A model generated the notes under the pieces. It was given only the letters and a program-made list of their open reading frames with translations. It ran no database searches and was not told the DNA's origin. The position numbers and the translations under genes are program-made. 64,000 bases of DNA from Vreelandella lutescens (GTDB lineage: Bacteria; Pseudomonadota; Gammaproteobacteria; Pseudomonadales; Halomonadaceae), in NCBI RefSeq assembly GCF_014640815.1, contig NZ_BMHM01000001.1, positions 558,001 to 622,000 of the forward strand, read 5' to 3'. Below, in pieces: positions 17,112-26,507 of the stretch (its first letter is position 1; each line of letters begins with the position of its first letter).

Positions 17112-17970
17112 AGCGCAACAGCTTAGTGGCAATCGCGGTGCCCAGCAGGGTAATCACCATGCCTGCCACTACCTGCAGGCTTAGGGTTTCATCCAGCAGC
17201 AGATAGCCCCACAGCAGCGCACTGACCGGTACCAAGAAAGTCACCGTCGATGTGGCGGTGGCTCCGGCGCTCGCGAGCAATCCAAAGTAGAGCAGGAATG
17301 CCAATGTGGTGCTGAGCATGGCCAGTGCTAAGGCGTTGCCCCACGCGAGCGTGCTCACCGGCTCGCTTGGCCATAGCAGTACCCCAGGAATCAGTAACAC
17401 CAACGCTGACATAGCGCTGCTGCCAGCGGCGAGCACCCGCGTGGGCAAGTGGCTCAGGCGCGTTTTCGAGTAGTTGCCCGCAATGCCGTAGCAGAACGTG
17501 GCACCTAACACCGCAATGATAAACCAGCCGTCGCCGCCTAAGCTGAAGTCCAGTCGATTCGCTGAGAGTATATAGACGCCCAGTAGGGCCAGTGCCAGAC
17601 CCACGTACTGCTGGCGCTGTATGGGGGTGGCAAAAAAAGCGGCCCCCAAGAGTGCGGTGAAAATAGGCGTGGTGGCGTTAATCAGCGAAGTAAAACCCGC
17701 CTCTAGGCGTGTGGTTGCCAACGCTAGGAGCGAAAACGGCAGAACATGGTTAACGATCCCCAACAGCAATAGTGGCCCTTTGTGCTGCCAGATCAAACGC
17801 AAGTAGTGCAGGCTCAGTAGCAGTGGCACCAGCAGCAGGGCACCAATGCCCATCCGCACGAACACCAATGGCACCGCCCCAAACTCAGGCGCTGCCACGC
17901 GCATAAAAATAAACGAAAGCCCCCATAACGATGAAAGCAGTACAAGGCGCAGTGCGTCGGCCGATGACAT
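17065..17970 (-). CDS. EamA/DMT-family transporter
   Basis: 301 residues with ten hydrophobic helices in two EamA repeats (about 5-138 and 148-285), opening LRLVLLSSLWGLSFIFMRVAAPEFG and carrying the second-repeat LLDETLSLQVVAGMVITLLG. Members of the drug/metabolite superfamily export amino acids or other metabolites; the substrate here is unknown. The gene ends inside the MOSC gene on the other strand, a 47-base convergent overlap that makes antisense 3' transcripts likely. Confidence 0.9.
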   Translation of the reverse strand: MSSADALRLVLLSSLWGLSFIFMRVAAPEFGAVPLVFVRMGIGALLLVPLLLSLHYLRLIWQHKGPLLLLGIVNHVLPFSLLALATTRLEAGFTSLINATTPIFTALLGAAFFATPIQRQQYVGLALALLGVYILSANRLDFSLGGDGWFIIAVLGATFCYGIAGNYSKTRLSHLPTRVLAAGSSAMSALVLLIPGVLLWPSEPVSTLAWGNALALAMLSTTLAFLLYFGLLASAGATATSTVTFLVPVSALLWGYLLLDETLSLQVVAGMVITLLGTAIATKLLRFRPRGALPSPHPPHE

Positions 17971-18173
17971 GGTGTGTCCTTACGTGGAAAAACGCCGTGT
18001 TAAATGCTCGTCAGCTTATCTATAAAGCGTACGAAAGCGAAGTAGCCATAAGGAGATAAATAGGATTGTCAATATTTGTTATGTGACTAAATTGACGTTG
18101 ACGCCTATGGTGGGAGTCTCTACTGTCTCAGCCAATCGTAGGATTGCAATTGATGACCCGTTGAGGAAAAGCC

Positions 18174-18962
18174 GTGGATCTCGCAACGCTGATTGGCTTG
18201 GTAGGAGCTGCCGTGCTGGTGGGTGCCTCTGTCATTATGGGCACATCGCCGGAAGTGTTTATGAACCCTACCGGCTTACTGTTGGTGGTAGGGGGTAGCT
18301 TATTTGTTGTTCTCGCCAAGTTCAGCATTACACAGTTCAAGTTTGCGTTTAAAGCAGCGGCGCGGGCGTTTAAGTTTCAACTGCCCAGTATTCAAGAGAG
18401 TATTGATGAGCTGGTGGAGCTTTCGAAAGTCGCTCGCCGAGAAGGCATGATTGCCTTAGAGAGTCGGGAAGTAAACTCTCCGTTTTTAAAGAAAGGCCTG
18501 CAAATGCTGGCAGACGGCTTTAGTGCCGACATGATCAAAGAGATGATGGAGAAGGAGCGTTTACTGACCCTGGAGCGTAATGAAGCCGGTGGCCAGGTGT
18601 TCTCAGCGCTTGGCGAAGTATCGCCTGCCATGGGGATGATCGGTACGCTCGTGGGGCTTGTTCAGATGCTCTCTAATATGGGTGATCCCTCGCTTATTGG
18701 CCCGGCCATGGCGGTGGCGTTGTTAACGACCATGTACGGAGCCATGATCGCTACCATGTTCGCGAACCCCATTGCCGAGAAGCTCTGGGTGCGCATGAAT
18801 CAAGAAGCCAAGATGCAAGAGCTTTGGATCGATGCAGTGCTGGCGATCAAAGGTGATAAAAATCCTCGTGTACTGGAGCAGATGCTCACCATTTACCTGC
18901 CGCCGGAGCATCGCAGCGCGGAGAGTAGCGAAGAGCGCAATGCAGCAAGCGAGCGGACCTAA
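18174..18962 (+). CDS. pomA: Flagellar stator protein PomA (MotA family)
   Basis: 262 residues starting at GTG. Four membrane helices (about 4-25, 32-50, 148-170, 180-203) with the large cytosolic loop between TM2 and TM3, and the family landmark EVSPAMGMIGTLVGLVQML near 142-160. With the next gene it forms the ion-conducting stator that drives the flagellar rotor. The set looks like the sodium-type PomAB of Vibrio and other halophiles rather than MotAB, judged mainly from the partner. No other flagellar gene is near. Confidence 0.92.
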   Translation: MDLATLIGLVGAAVLVGASVIMGTSPEVFMNPTGLLLVVGGSLFVVLAKFSITQFKFAFKAAARAFKFQLPSIQESIDELVELSKVARREGMIALESREVNSPFLKKGLQMLADGFSADMIKEMMEKERLLTLERNEAGGQVFSALGEVSPAMGMIGTLVGLVQMLSNMGDPSLIGPAMAVALLTTMYGAMIATMFANPIAEKLWVRMNQEAKMQELWIDAVLAIKGDKNPRVLEQMLTIYLPPEHRSAESSEERNAASERT

Positions 18963-18965
18963 CCC

Positions 18966-19835
18966 ATGGCGCAAAAGCAGACCAATATTCCTGCCTGGAT
19001 GGTGACCTACGCTGACCTAATGTCACTGTTGCTATGCTTTTTTGTACTGCTGCTCTCATTTGCAGAAATTGATGCACAGAAGTTTCGTCGCGTGGCGGAC
19101 GAGCTTTCCAAAGCGTTTGGAGTGCAGCGTGATATTGAGGCCATGCAGGTGCCTATGGGAACCAGCGCCACGCTCCAGCACTTCTCTCCGGCAACGCCGG
19201 ATCGTACCTTACTTGAAGAAGTTCGCCAGCGCACGATGCAGCAGCAGCCTCAGCTTGAGTCAATGCGCAGCATGCTGGAAACACAGCAGCGCCAGCGTAG
19301 TCTGCAGGTGGCCAGCCGTGTGGAAGCACTTTTAGAGTCTTCATTACCCGAGGGAGTGGCCGAGATCACGGTAGATGAGTATCGGGTAGTGGTGCGCATC
19401 GCTGAAAATGGCACCTTTGGTTCGGGAACCGCTACCGTAACGCCCGCATTTGCCAGTGTGTTACAAGAGCTGGCCACGCTGTTGGGCGACCTAACCGGCA
19501 CCGTGTCGATTGACGGACACACCGACAACGTACCCATTCGTACCGCTCAGTTTCGCAGCAACTGGGATCTATCGGCGATGCGCGCTGCTTCAGTGGCCAA
19601 CGTGCTGGTGGAGAGCGGGGAAATAGCGCCTGGGCGGCTGCTTATCCAAGGGTTTGCAGAGACGCGCCCGCTGGCCGCTAACGACACTCCGGATGGCCGT
19701 GCGGTCAACCGCCGGGTTGAGCTAACGATCGATGCCACTACCCCCTTTGACGAGCGTGGAGAGCGTTCCATGGATGCGCTTCAGGCTGACTCCCCAGCGA
19801 TATCGCCTCCTTTGGCGGCAGTAACACCGCTGTAA
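18966..19835 (+). CDS. pomB: Flagellar stator protein PomB (MotB family)
   Basis: 289 residues, 3 bases after pomA. A single membrane helix near 14-36 carries the ion-binding aspartate D17 in TYADLMSLLLCFFVLLLSF; this stretch and the following KFRRVADELSKAFGVQ are very like Vibrio PomB, supporting Na+ coupling (inference from known PomB sequences). The C-terminal OmpA-like peptidoglycan domain holds IDGHTDNVPIR and RLLIQGFAETRP with NRRVEL. It anchors the stator to the wall. The acidic residues of the C-tail fit a halophile. Confidence 0.93.
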   Translation: MAQKQTNIPAWMVTYADLMSLLLCFFVLLLSFAEIDAQKFRRVADELSKAFGVQRDIEAMQVPMGTSATLQHFSPATPDRTLLEEVRQRTMQQQPQLESMRSMLETQQRQRSLQVASRVEALLESSLPEGVAEITVDEYRVVVRIAENGTFGSGTATVTPAFASVLQELATLLGDLTGTVSIDGHTDNVPIRTAQFRSNWDLSAMRAASVANVLVESGEIAPGRLLIQGFAETRPLAANDTPDGRAVNRRVELTIDATTPFDERGERSMDALQADSPAISPPLAAVTPL

Positions 19836-19944
19836 GGCGAGAGCGATAGAATCGTCGTCTAGAATCAGCTACGCTGAATAAGCACGGAACGTAAACCTGC
19901 GTTCACCCTGTGAGAAGCACACTACCCTAGGAAAGGAGAACAGA

Positions 19945-20367
19945 ATGGATAGTAAAGCAAGCGCACATTGGGAAGGCGGTCTGAAAGATGGCCAAGGCAA
20001 AGTGGCTACCGAAAGCGGTGCATTGAATGCAGGCTACTCCTTTAAGCAGCGTTTTGAAGGCGAGCCCGGCACCAACCCGGAAGAGCTGATCGGTGCCGCC
20101 CACGCCAGCTGCTTCTCTATGGCCCTTTCCATGATTTTGGGTGAGAAAGGCTACACGGCAGACGCTATCGATACCCAGGCACGTGTGACGCTATCGCAAA
20201 GCGACACGGGGTTTGATATTTCCAGTATTCACCTGGATGTGGAAGCGAGCGTGAGTGGTGCCGATGAGGCCGCTTTCAAAGAAGCTGCTGAAACTGCGAA
20301 GGCGAACTGCCCGGTGTCCAAAGTGCTTAATGCAGACATCACCATGTCGGCCAAGCTGAAAGGCTAA
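19945..20367 (+). CDS. osmC: OsmC-type peroxiredoxin
   Basis: 140 residues, OsmC subfamily of the Ohr/OsmC fold. Redox cysteines C56 (AAHASCFSMALS) and C122 (KANCPVSKVLN) with EGEPGTNPEELIGAAH ahead of the first. It detoxifies organic hydroperoxides and in other bacteria is induced by osmotic stress. AGGAGAA precedes the ATG. It is monocistronic, followed by two terminators in a row. The window thus has both Ohr and OsmC. Confidence 0.93.
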   Translation: MDSKASAHWEGGLKDGQGKVATESGALNAGYSFKQRFEGEPGTNPEELIGAAHASCFSMALSMILGEKGYTADAIDTQARVTLSQSDTGFDISSIHLDVEASVSGADEAAFKEAAETAKANCPVSKVLNADITMSAKLKG

Positions 20368-20376
20368 TACCCGAAG

Positions 20377-20420
20377 CGCTGCCAGGCGCTGCCATAGAGC
20401 AGCGCTTGGCAGCGTTTTTT
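20377..20420 (+). terminator. Rho-independent terminator of osmC
   Basis: A long stem, CGCTGCCA-G-GCGCTG pairing with CAGCGC-T-TGGCAGCG around an 8-base loop, then six T residues. It starts 10 bases after the stop. Confidence 0.9.
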
Positions 20421-20444
20421 GAATGGCGCTGCCGTTAACACGAG

Positions 20445-20475
20445 AAGGGCCTTGCCGAGTGGCAAGGCCCTTTTT
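20445..20475 (+). terminator. Second terminator in tandem
   Basis: AAGGGCCTTGCC / GGCAAGGCCCTT with loop GAGT, followed by TTT. Placed between osmC and the convergent PRC-barrel gene it backs up the first terminator and may also act on the minus strand. Confidence 0.8.
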
Positions 20476-20515
20476 GCGAGCAGCGACGGGTGAATGCCAG
20501 TGCCGGACGCTACGA

Positions 20516-20995
20516 TTAGCTCTGGGCGTCGCTGACGTCGTCAGCGTCTTCTTCGCTGTTATTCATCTCGGTGTTGCGTTCGGTGCGAAGGTCGCTGTCG
20601 CGATCGTACTCTTGGGCTTCCTGGAGTGCTTCTTCGGAAGCATTGACGGAAATGACATACTCTTCACCGTCTTCCCCTTTTGTTAGCTCAAGAGAGTCCC
20701 ATTCAATGGCGACATCTTTTTCGCCCATGCCCAGAAAGCCACCAACGCCCACCACCACGGCTTGAATCTGGCCATCTTCATCAATGATCAAGTCATTGAT
20801 GGTGCCAATATCTTCATCATTTTCAACGCTGCTGCGCACCTGATTGCCCGTCAGCGAGTCGGAATGGAAGGTGTTTTCCGGTGCGTGAGTTAGGTAGGAG
20901 GCTTCCATGCTAGTGCTATTTTCGGTGGCCTGTGTGATGCCTGAAGTGACCAGCAGTGCCGGTAGTATCAGCGTGCTAAGAAAAGTCGGTTTCAT
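20516..20995 (-). CDS. Exported PRC-barrel domain protein
   Basis: 159 residues from the ATG at 20995, which has AAGGAG upstream; the frame is open for another 54 codons but those are not coding-like. Signal peptide 1-25 (cut near TQATEN). The PRC-barrel (about 45-118) includes GNQVRSSVENDEDIGTINDLIID and VVVGVGGFLGMGEKDVAI. The C-terminal 40 residues are very acidic. PRC-barrel proteins of this type are periplasmic or surface proteins in halophiles and alphaproteobacteria, role unknown. Confidence 0.85.
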   Translation of the reverse strand: MKPTFLSTLILPALLVTSGITQATENSTSMEASYLTHAPENTFHSDSLTGNQVRSSVENDEDIGTINDLIIDEDGQIQAVVVGVGGFLGMGEKDVAIEWDSLELTKGEDGEEYVISVNASEEALQEAQEYDRDSDLRTERNTEMNNSEEDADDVSDAQS

Positions 20996-21336
20996 CGTTA
21001 TTGCTCCTTGCGTGTTGATGAAGAGACATCGCCGCACACCTGTTAATCCCCATATAACCGAGTGGCGATAACGTAGCGGCAAGCAGATGCCGCGTGCAAC
21101 GGTGCCCCTGGTCGTCCTCATTGGCCCTGCACTTCGCTGTGCAAGGACACTTCTCAAGGTAGGAGCTGAAGGGTGATTTGCAATGTAAGTGGCTAACTCT
21201 TAATCAATATCAATGCCGCTAAGAACCTGTGTTAAACGCTGCGACAGTCTGACGAATTGACCGATTGCCCGTGGCTGGGCATATTCATACCTACTAGGTC
21301 TATCGCGCAGCGTGGGCCGCATAAAAAGGAGAACCC
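20996..21336. other. Gene-free divergent promoter region
   Basis: 341 bases between the PRC-barrel gene (-) and the L,D-transpeptidase gene (+). I see no credible gene, tRNA or repeat; it holds a small hairpin TGCAC-TTCGCT-GTGCA near 21127 and presumably both promoters. Confidence 0.6.
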
Positions 21337-22302
21337 ATGACCCTGACTGCACATTTATTGCCGTTTCAGCAATTTAAGCACCGTTTGGCAAGCGGTGTGG
21401 TAGCGCTAAGCACCTGGCTAATAGCAACCGGAGCCCTGGCCAGCGAGACTGAGCTGCCAAAAGGGCACTTTTTGTTACCCGAAGCAGGCAATATGATTGG
21501 GCAGGTTTATACCGTTACCGCCAGCGATGAAGATACGCTGTTGGATATTGCCCGGGAACATAATGTGGGCTACGAAGAGATTCGTATGGCTAACCCGGAT
21601 GTCAGCATATGGGTGCCGGGTGAGGGCACCGAGGTGACCATTCCCAGCCAGTTTATTTTGCCGGATGAACCCCGCACGGGTATTGTCATTAACGTCGCCG
21701 AACTGCGCCTCTACTACTATCCCGAGCCAGAGAATGGCGAAGCTCCACGGGTAGAAACCTATCCCATTGGTATCGGGCGAGATGCCTACAATACGCCGCT
21801 GGGTATTACCGAAACCACCATGCGTCTGGAAAATCCGGCCTGGTACCCCCCAGCATCAATCCGCCGGGAAGCTGCCGAGCGTGGTGATCCACCGCCCGCT
21901 GTTGTGCCCCCAGGCCCGGATAATCCGCTTGGCCAGTACGCGATTTTGCTGGATATTCCGGGCTACCTGATTCACGGCACGAACCAGCCTGACGGTATTG
22001 GTATGCGCGCCAGCCGTGGCTGTATCCGTATGCATCCTGAGGATATTGAGTCCGTTTTCTGGCGCGTACCGGTGGGCACGCAGGTAAACATTATTGATGC
22101 ACCCATCAAGCTGGGTTGGGGGGCCGAAGGCAACGCCTATATTCAGGCGTTCACGGCGACCGATGAGCAAGCATTTGGTATGGAAACACTGCTGAATGTG
22201 GTGGGCCTGATTGAAGAGCATGAAGGTGAAGGCCGCGCGAACTACGAGCAGGTGAGCCGCGTACTGGAAGAAGCCAATGGCCAAGTGGTGCCGTTAAGCT
22301 AG
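21337..22302 (+). CDS. L,D-transpeptidase (ErfK/YbiS/YcfS family)
   Basis: 321 residues: signal region about 1-35, a LysM-like segment at about 57-103 (VYTVTASDEDTLLDIAREHNV ... VTIPSQF), and the YkuD catalytic domain at about 113-260. The active site is H213 (IHGTNQP) and C229 in ASRGCIRMH, the standard HXX(14-17)[S/T]HGChN-like pattern. Such periplasmic enzymes make 3-3 cross-links or attach Braun-type lipoprotein to peptidoglycan. A C-terminal 60 residues follow the domain. AAAAGGAGAA precedes the ATG. Confidence 0.92.
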   Translation: MTLTAHLLPFQQFKHRLASGVVALSTWLIATGALASETELPKGHFLLPEAGNMIGQVYTVTASDEDTLLDIAREHNVGYEEIRMANPDVSIWVPGEGTEVTIPSQFILPDEPRTGIVINVAELRLYYYPEPENGEAPRVETYPIGIGRDAYNTPLGITETTMRLENPAWYPPASIRREAAERGDPPPAVVPPGPDNPLGQYAILLDIPGYLIHGTNQPDGIGMRASRGCIRMHPEDIESVFWRVPVGTQVNIIDAPIKLGWGAEGNAYIQAFTATDEQAFGMETLLNVVGLIEEHEGEGRANYEQVSRVLEEANGQVVPLS

Positions 22303-22324
22303 TCAGCACTGGCGAGCTTCGCCT

Positions 22325-22978
22325 TTAAGAGGAAGTGGGCAGTAGCGCCGGTACCAATGAAAGCGCTACTGCCTGACGCACCAGTTCAGCCACATGAGTG
22401 GCTCCCATCGCTTTCATCGCGCGCAGTCGATACACCTCGACAGTTTTGGCGCTAATCCCCATATGCTCAGCAATTTCACGGCTGGTCATACCCTCTGCCA
22501 CATGAATCACGATGCGCTGCTCTTTTGGGCGCAGTGCCTCAAAGCAAGCCTGTAACTGTGCTATTGCCTGCTGTTGCTGGTGGTGCTGCTCGGCACGGCT
22601 TAATGCCCGCTGCACGACTTCAATCAGTTGCTGATGGTTAAACGGTTTTTCGATGAAATCAAAGGCACCGTTTTTCAGCGCTGTCACCGCCATGGGTACG
22701 TCGCCGTGTCCCGTCATGATGATGATGGGTAGGCTGGCATGCTGATCGACTAACTGTTGCTGCACCTGCAGCCCGCTCATCCCCGGCATGCGAACATCCA
22801 ACAGTAGCGCGCCAAATACTTCAGGAGTGGCGGCTAAAAAGGCGTCACCGCTTGTAAAGGCGCGGGTGCTAAGCCCCACTGATTCCAACAGCCATACCAG
22901 CGATTCACGCAGGGCTTGGTCGTCGTCGACCACCGCAATCATGCTAGGAGATGCTGACGTGTGAGTAGACAAGGGCAT
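22325..22978 (-). CDS. FixJ/TtrR-type response regulator
   Basis: 217 residues. Receiver domain 12-125 with acidic pocket DDD (18-20), phosphorylated D61 (LLLDVRMPGMSG), MTGHGDVPMAV and EKPF; a Q/H-rich linker (EQHHQQQQ); then a LuxR-type HTH at about 150-205 (EGMTSREIAEHMGISAKTVEVYRLRAMKAM). It is a DNA-binding transcription factor controlled by the upstream histidine kinase, whose stop codon overlaps this ATG by one base (TAATG). Confidence 0.92.
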   Translation of the reverse strand: MPLSTHTSASPSMIAVVDDDQALRESLVWLLESVGLSTRAFTSGDAFLAATPEVFGALLLDVRMPGMSGLQVQQQLVDQHASLPIIIMTGHGDVPMAVTALKNGAFDFIEKPFNHQQLIEVVQRALSRAEQHHQQQQAIAQLQACFEALRPKEQRIVIHVAEGMTSREIAEHMGISAKTVEVYRLRAMKAMGATHVAELVRQAVALSLVPALLPTSS

Positions 22979-24504
22979 TAGGCATCGGTCTCCGTTCGTA
23001 GTGCCACATCAAAACAGGCACCTTGGGGGGTGTCGGTGCGAAGGGAGAGCGCACCTCCCATACTCTCCACCAGCGTGCGGCTAATGGCCAGCCCCATGCC
23101 GAGTCCTTCGTCGCGTGTCGTGAAAAAGGCATCAAAAATCGTTTGCTGATGCGCTTGGTCGACCCCTGGCCCTTCATCTTCAATGCTGAGCGTGATCTGG
23201 CGCTGGCCGCTTCGCCGCGCACTTATGCGTACTGTCTTTGCCTCACTTATCCGTCGGCTAGCGGCCAACGCGTTAAGCAGCAAGTTAACAATGACTTGTT
23301 CCAAGGCGATGGCATCGGCGTAGATACGCGGTAATCCACTGGGAAGCTGGGCCGTGAGGGTGATGGATGCCTGCTGATACTGCCACTCACAGAGCCGGCA
23401 AGCGGCCGCGACTACGTCTGACAGCACCAGCGGGCGCACTTGGTGGCTGCGTTTACGCACGAAACTACGCAGGTGGCGCAGCCGCTGGGCGAGGCGCTGC
23501 ACCTGCTCATCAATGCGCTCCAGTGGTAGCTGCAGATCGCTTGCCGGGGGAGTGGGGTGCTGTTGGCACTTTAACAGCGCACCGCTGGTGTAGTTGGCAA
23601 TCGCGCCTAAGGGCTGGTTTAGCTCATGGGCGATATTGGAAGCAAGCTCGCCTGCGGCAGCCAGCCGATTGGCGTGGGCAATTTGTTCTTGGTGACGTCG
23701 CGCCTGAGCCTCGGCCGCTTTGCGGGCGCTAATATCACGATTCACCAGGGCATAATGGCCCGGCTCGGCCCCTCGGCTGCGATGGGCTAATACCACGCTG
23801 AGCACCGGCACGCTGCCGCTCGCGGTGCGCATACCCAGCTCGCCGCTCCAAGAGCCGTAGCGTTCAACGGCAGGAAACACCACCTCATGCAGCAGTCGCA
23901 GCGACTCCTCCTGATAGAGTTCGCTCAGCGCGGTGGGCGCGGTGGTGGGCAGAGAAAAGCAGCGGCGGGCGGCTTCGTTAGCACTAAACACCTGCTGATG
24001 TGGCCCTAAAAACAGCACGTAGTCGGTGGTGGACTCGACCACTTGGGCTAAACGCTCTCGCGTGGCTTCTGCCTCAATGCGTCGCCCGACATCTCTGGAA
24101 ACGCACAGGATATCTAACAGCTCGCCAGTGGTGGGATCACGCCGAGTACGGCTGGTGGTTTCAAACCAAACGTAGTGGCCTGCTTTAGCACGAAAACGGT
24201 AGGTTTGCTGGTAGAAGCCGTCGTGGTAGTACACCCGCGGCGATTTATTGAGCAGGTCGCTTAAATCCGCCGGATGAAACAGCTGGTAGGCGGAGACGCC
24301 GATCAGCTCGTTGGGCTCGTAGCCGAGCAGCTCCCGGGCAGCCTGGGAGGCATACAGAAACGTGCCGTCCCGTGCGTGGCGAGAAATGAGATCGGTGGTG
24401 CTCTCGGCGAGCCATTGGTAGTGGCGCTTTTCTTCTTCAAGCACGGCGTTGCGCGATTCCAAAGCGGCCACTTTCGCTGCTAGGGCGGCGTCTGCATCGC
24501 TCAT
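22978..24504 (-). CDS. PAS-PAS sensor histidine kinase (FixL-like)
   Basis: 508 residues without membrane segments: a short coiled coil (10-30), PAS 1 at about 30-140 (STTDLISRHARDGTFLYAS), PAS 2 at about 155-262, dimerisation helix with phospho-accepting H293 (NIAHELNQPLGAI), and HATPase domain about 385-505 (NLLLNAL, DEGPGVD, GLGMGLAIS). The cytosolic kinase pairs with the FixJ-like regulator. The sensed signal is unknown; the PAS domains lack an obvious heme-binding signature I could name. The next gene upstream (2OG oxygenase) ends 4 bases before it, so all four genes from 25847 down may be one transcript. Confidence 0.9.
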   Translation of the reverse strand: MSDADAALAAKVAALESRNAVLEEEKRHYQWLAESTTDLISRHARDGTFLYASQAARELLGYEPNELIGVSAYQLFHPADLSDLLNKSPRVYYHDGFYQQTYRFRAKAGHYVWFETTSRTRRDPTTGELLDILCVSRDVGRRIEAEATRERLAQVVESTTDYVLFLGPHQQVFSANEAARRCFSLPTTAPTALSELYQEESLRLLHEVVFPAVERYGSWSGELGMRTASGSVPVLSVVLAHRSRGAEPGHYALVNRDISARKAAEAQARRHQEQIAHANRLAAAGELASNIAHELNQPLGAIANYTSGALLKCQQHPTPPASDLQLPLERIDEQVQRLAQRLRHLRSFVRKRSHQVRPLVLSDVVAAACRLCEWQYQQASITLTAQLPSGLPRIYADAIALEQVIVNLLLNALAASRRISEAKTVRISARRSGQRQITLSIEDEGPGVDQAHQQTIFDAFFTTRDEGLGMGLAISRTLVESMGGALSLRTDTPQGACFDVALRTETDA

Positions 24505-24507
24505 AAA

Positions 24508-25176
24508 TTAGCGCGCAGGGTCTAGCACCCCACCCATCGATGCGTTGCGGCGGAACCAGCCCGCAATGCTGGCGCGGGGCTGGCGGGTGGGCAGCACTTC
24601 GTGGGGGATGGTTTCCGATAAAAAGCAGGCAAAGGTGCCGGCTTCGGGCACCACGCGGGCGACTTCCAGGGTGGGATCGTCCGGGTGATAAATCACCATT
24701 TCGCCGCCGCCATCGCTCGGCCAGTCGGGGTTTAAGTAGCCTACGGTGGAAATCACTCGGTTGGCGCGCCCGCGAAAGCTGTCCAGGTGACGCTGGTAGA
24801 AGGCACCGGCGGGGTAATGGGCAAAGTGGGCCTCGTACTCAAACAGGCCAAGAAACAGCGCTTGGTTGAGCGACTGCTGCAGTTCCGCCATGGCGTTTAA
24901 ATAGCGGCGTTGGGCTTCGCTCTCCCGGTCTAACCAATGGATAGCATCGCCTCGGATATCTTTACGCAGATGGTGCTGCTGGCCTCGGCCAATGCCCGCT
25001 TCATCCAGCGCATCGTGTTCGGCTAGGTGGTGAATCTCGCGGTGCAGCGCTTGACAGAGTGCCGAGTCGATCACCCCTTTGCCCACATACCAACCCTGTT
25101 CCACCAGCGCGTCGACCAGCTCCAAATGGGCTTTTGGATCAAGGGCGGGTGCATCCAGTTCAGATAAAGCGATCAT
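24508..25176 (-). CDS. 2-oxoglutarate/Fe(II) oxygenase (prolyl 4-hydroxylase-like)
   Basis: 222 residues. The double-stranded beta-helix ligands are visible: H130 and D132 (FYQRHLDSFRG), H192 (TIPHEVLPT) and R201 for 2-oxoglutarate. It resembles bacterial P4H/PKHD-type hydroxylases; the target (protein or small molecule) is unknown. Its ATG overlaps the stop of the Nudix gene by 4 bases, so they are translationally coupled. Confidence 0.87.
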   Translation of the reverse strand: MIALSELDAPALDPKAHLELVDALVEQGWYVGKGVIDSALCQALHREIHHLAEHDALDEAGIGRGQQHHLRKDIRGDAIHWLDRESEAQRRYLNAMAELQQSLNQALFLGLFEYEAHFAHYPAGAFYQRHLDSFRGRANRVISTVGYLNPDWPSDGGGEMVIYHPDDPTLEVARVVPEAGTFACFLSETIPHEVLPTRQPRASIAGWFRRNASMGGVLDPAR

Positions 25177-25847
25177 TTAGTGGTTCTCGTAACGGGCGTT
25201 GGGGCGGCCGAGCGGCGTTGGCGGCTTCTGTTCGGCGTGTGGCGCTCAGGGTAATGACGGAGTGCTCCGGGAGGGCGCTGATAAAGATCAATGCCCATGC
25301 CAAACCCTTCGGCTAACAGCTCGACCAGCATCATTGCGGAAAGCCCCCAAATCACGTGGCCCTCTACCCGGTAGCTGGGCACATAGTGGGCAACGCCATC
25401 GACGGTAATCACATCGGTATGGGTGCGTTGGTCGTTTAAAAAGTGGCTGAGTGGGACTTCAAAAATAGCGTCTAACTCTGCGGGGTCAGCTACCAGCGGC
25501 AGGTCGGGCGGGATAATGCCGACCCAAGGCGTCACACGAATGCCGTGCAGCGAAATCACGTCGGACAGTCGCCCCAGAGGCTGCACCAACCCAGGGGCGA
25601 GCGCAATCTCCTCCTCCGCTTCCCGTAGCGCCGTGGCGTACAGGTCAGTATCCTCTGGCTCACGCTTGCCGCCCGGAAAAGCCACTTGACCGCGATGGGT
25701 GTTTAGGTGGCTGGCTCTGCGTGTAAAAAGCAGTGTGGGGGCAGGGCGCTCCACAATCGGCATCAGCACGGCGGCTTCTGGCAGCGCTACGTGGTCTAGC
25801 CGTTGAGGGGTATGCTGTTGCAGCTGTTGGCGCAGTTTCTCTAACAT
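25173..25847 (-). CDS. Nudix hydrolase, CoA pyrophosphatase type (NudL-like)
   Basis: 224 residues from the ATG at 25847; the frame runs on to a GTG at 25922 but the family start is near here. The CoA-associated motif LLFTRRASHLNTHRGQVAFP precedes the Nudix box, which begins GGKREPEDTDLYATALREAE near residue 59 and ends with EEIAL. Such enzymes cleave CoA and its derivatives to phosphopantetheine and 3',5'-ADP. The C-terminal 30 residues are basic. It is divergent from the next Nudix gene, with promoters in the 94 bases between them. Confidence 0.88.
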   Translation of the reverse strand: MLEKLRQQLQQHTPQRLDHVALPEAAVLMPIVERPAPTLLFTRRASHLNTHRGQVAFPGGKREPEDTDLYATALREAEEEIALAPGLVQPLGRLSDVISLHGIRVTPWVGIIPPDLPLVADPAELDAIFEVPLSHFLNDQRTHTDVITVDGVAHYVPSYRVEGHVIWGLSAMMLVELLAEGFGMGIDLYQRPPGALRHYPERHTPNRSRQRRSAAPTPVTRTTK

Positions 25848-25941
25848 AGGGATTCCCGTTGCTTTGCTCTCTTTTACCCAGCCACGGTGATCATCGTCAA
25901 GCACGTTGATGCCTCGACCCACCAGCCGTAGAGAAAACGCG

Positions 25942-26499
25942 ATGAACTTTTGTAGTCAGTGCGGTGAGAAAGTCCGATTTGCCGTTCCCGAAGGTGACGA
26001 CCGCCCACGCTACCTATGCGACGGCTGTGGCACTATCCATTACCAAAACCCGCGGATCGTAGCAGGCACGCTGCCTGTCAGCGGTTCCAAAGTCCTACTC
26101 TGCAAGCGGGCGATATCCCCACGCAAAGGCTACTGGACGCTACCTGCGGGCTACATGGAGAACGCTGAAACCACGCAACAGGCCGCCACGCGAGAAACCT
26201 GGGAAGAGGCGTTTGCGGAGGTCACGCTGGGAGATTTGTACACGCTGATTGATCTACCGCATATCAACCAAGTGTATATGATTTTCCTGGCCGACTTGTT
26301 AGGGGGTTTCAGCGCAGGGCCAGAGAGCCTGGAGGTGGCACTGTTTGAGGAAGACGAGATCCCCTGGGACGCACTCGCTTTCCCCACCATCGAGCGCACG
26401 CTGCGCCACTACTTTGCCGACCGGGAAAGCGCTGTTTTTCCGCTCCATACCAGCAAAATTACGCCCGAAGATCGCGAGCGCTATGTGGGCAGCGCTTAG
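25942..26499 (+). CDS. Nudix hydrolase with N-terminal zinc ribbon
   Basis: 185 residues. Zinc-ribbon cysteines C4, C7, C26, C29 (FCSQCGEK ... YLCDGCG) as in the NudC-like and ADP-ribose-hydrolysing group, then the Nudix box near 72-94 (AGYMENAETTQQAATRETWEEAF). The substrate is a nucleoside diphosphate derivative, not predictable further. The ATG at 25942 is preferred to 25906 because the zinc ribbon begins right after it. It ends 8 bases from the convergent YqfO gene. Confidence 0.88.
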   Translation: MNFCSQCGEKVRFAVPEGDDRPRYLCDGCGTIHYQNPRIVAGTLPVSGSKVLLCKRAISPRKGYWTLPAGYMENAETTQQAATRETWEEAFAEVTLGDLYTLIDLPHINQVYMIFLADLLGGFSAGPESLEVALFEEDEIPWDALAFPTIERTLRHYFADRESAVFPLHTSKITPEDRERYVGSA

Positions 26500-26507
26500 T
26501 GCGTTAC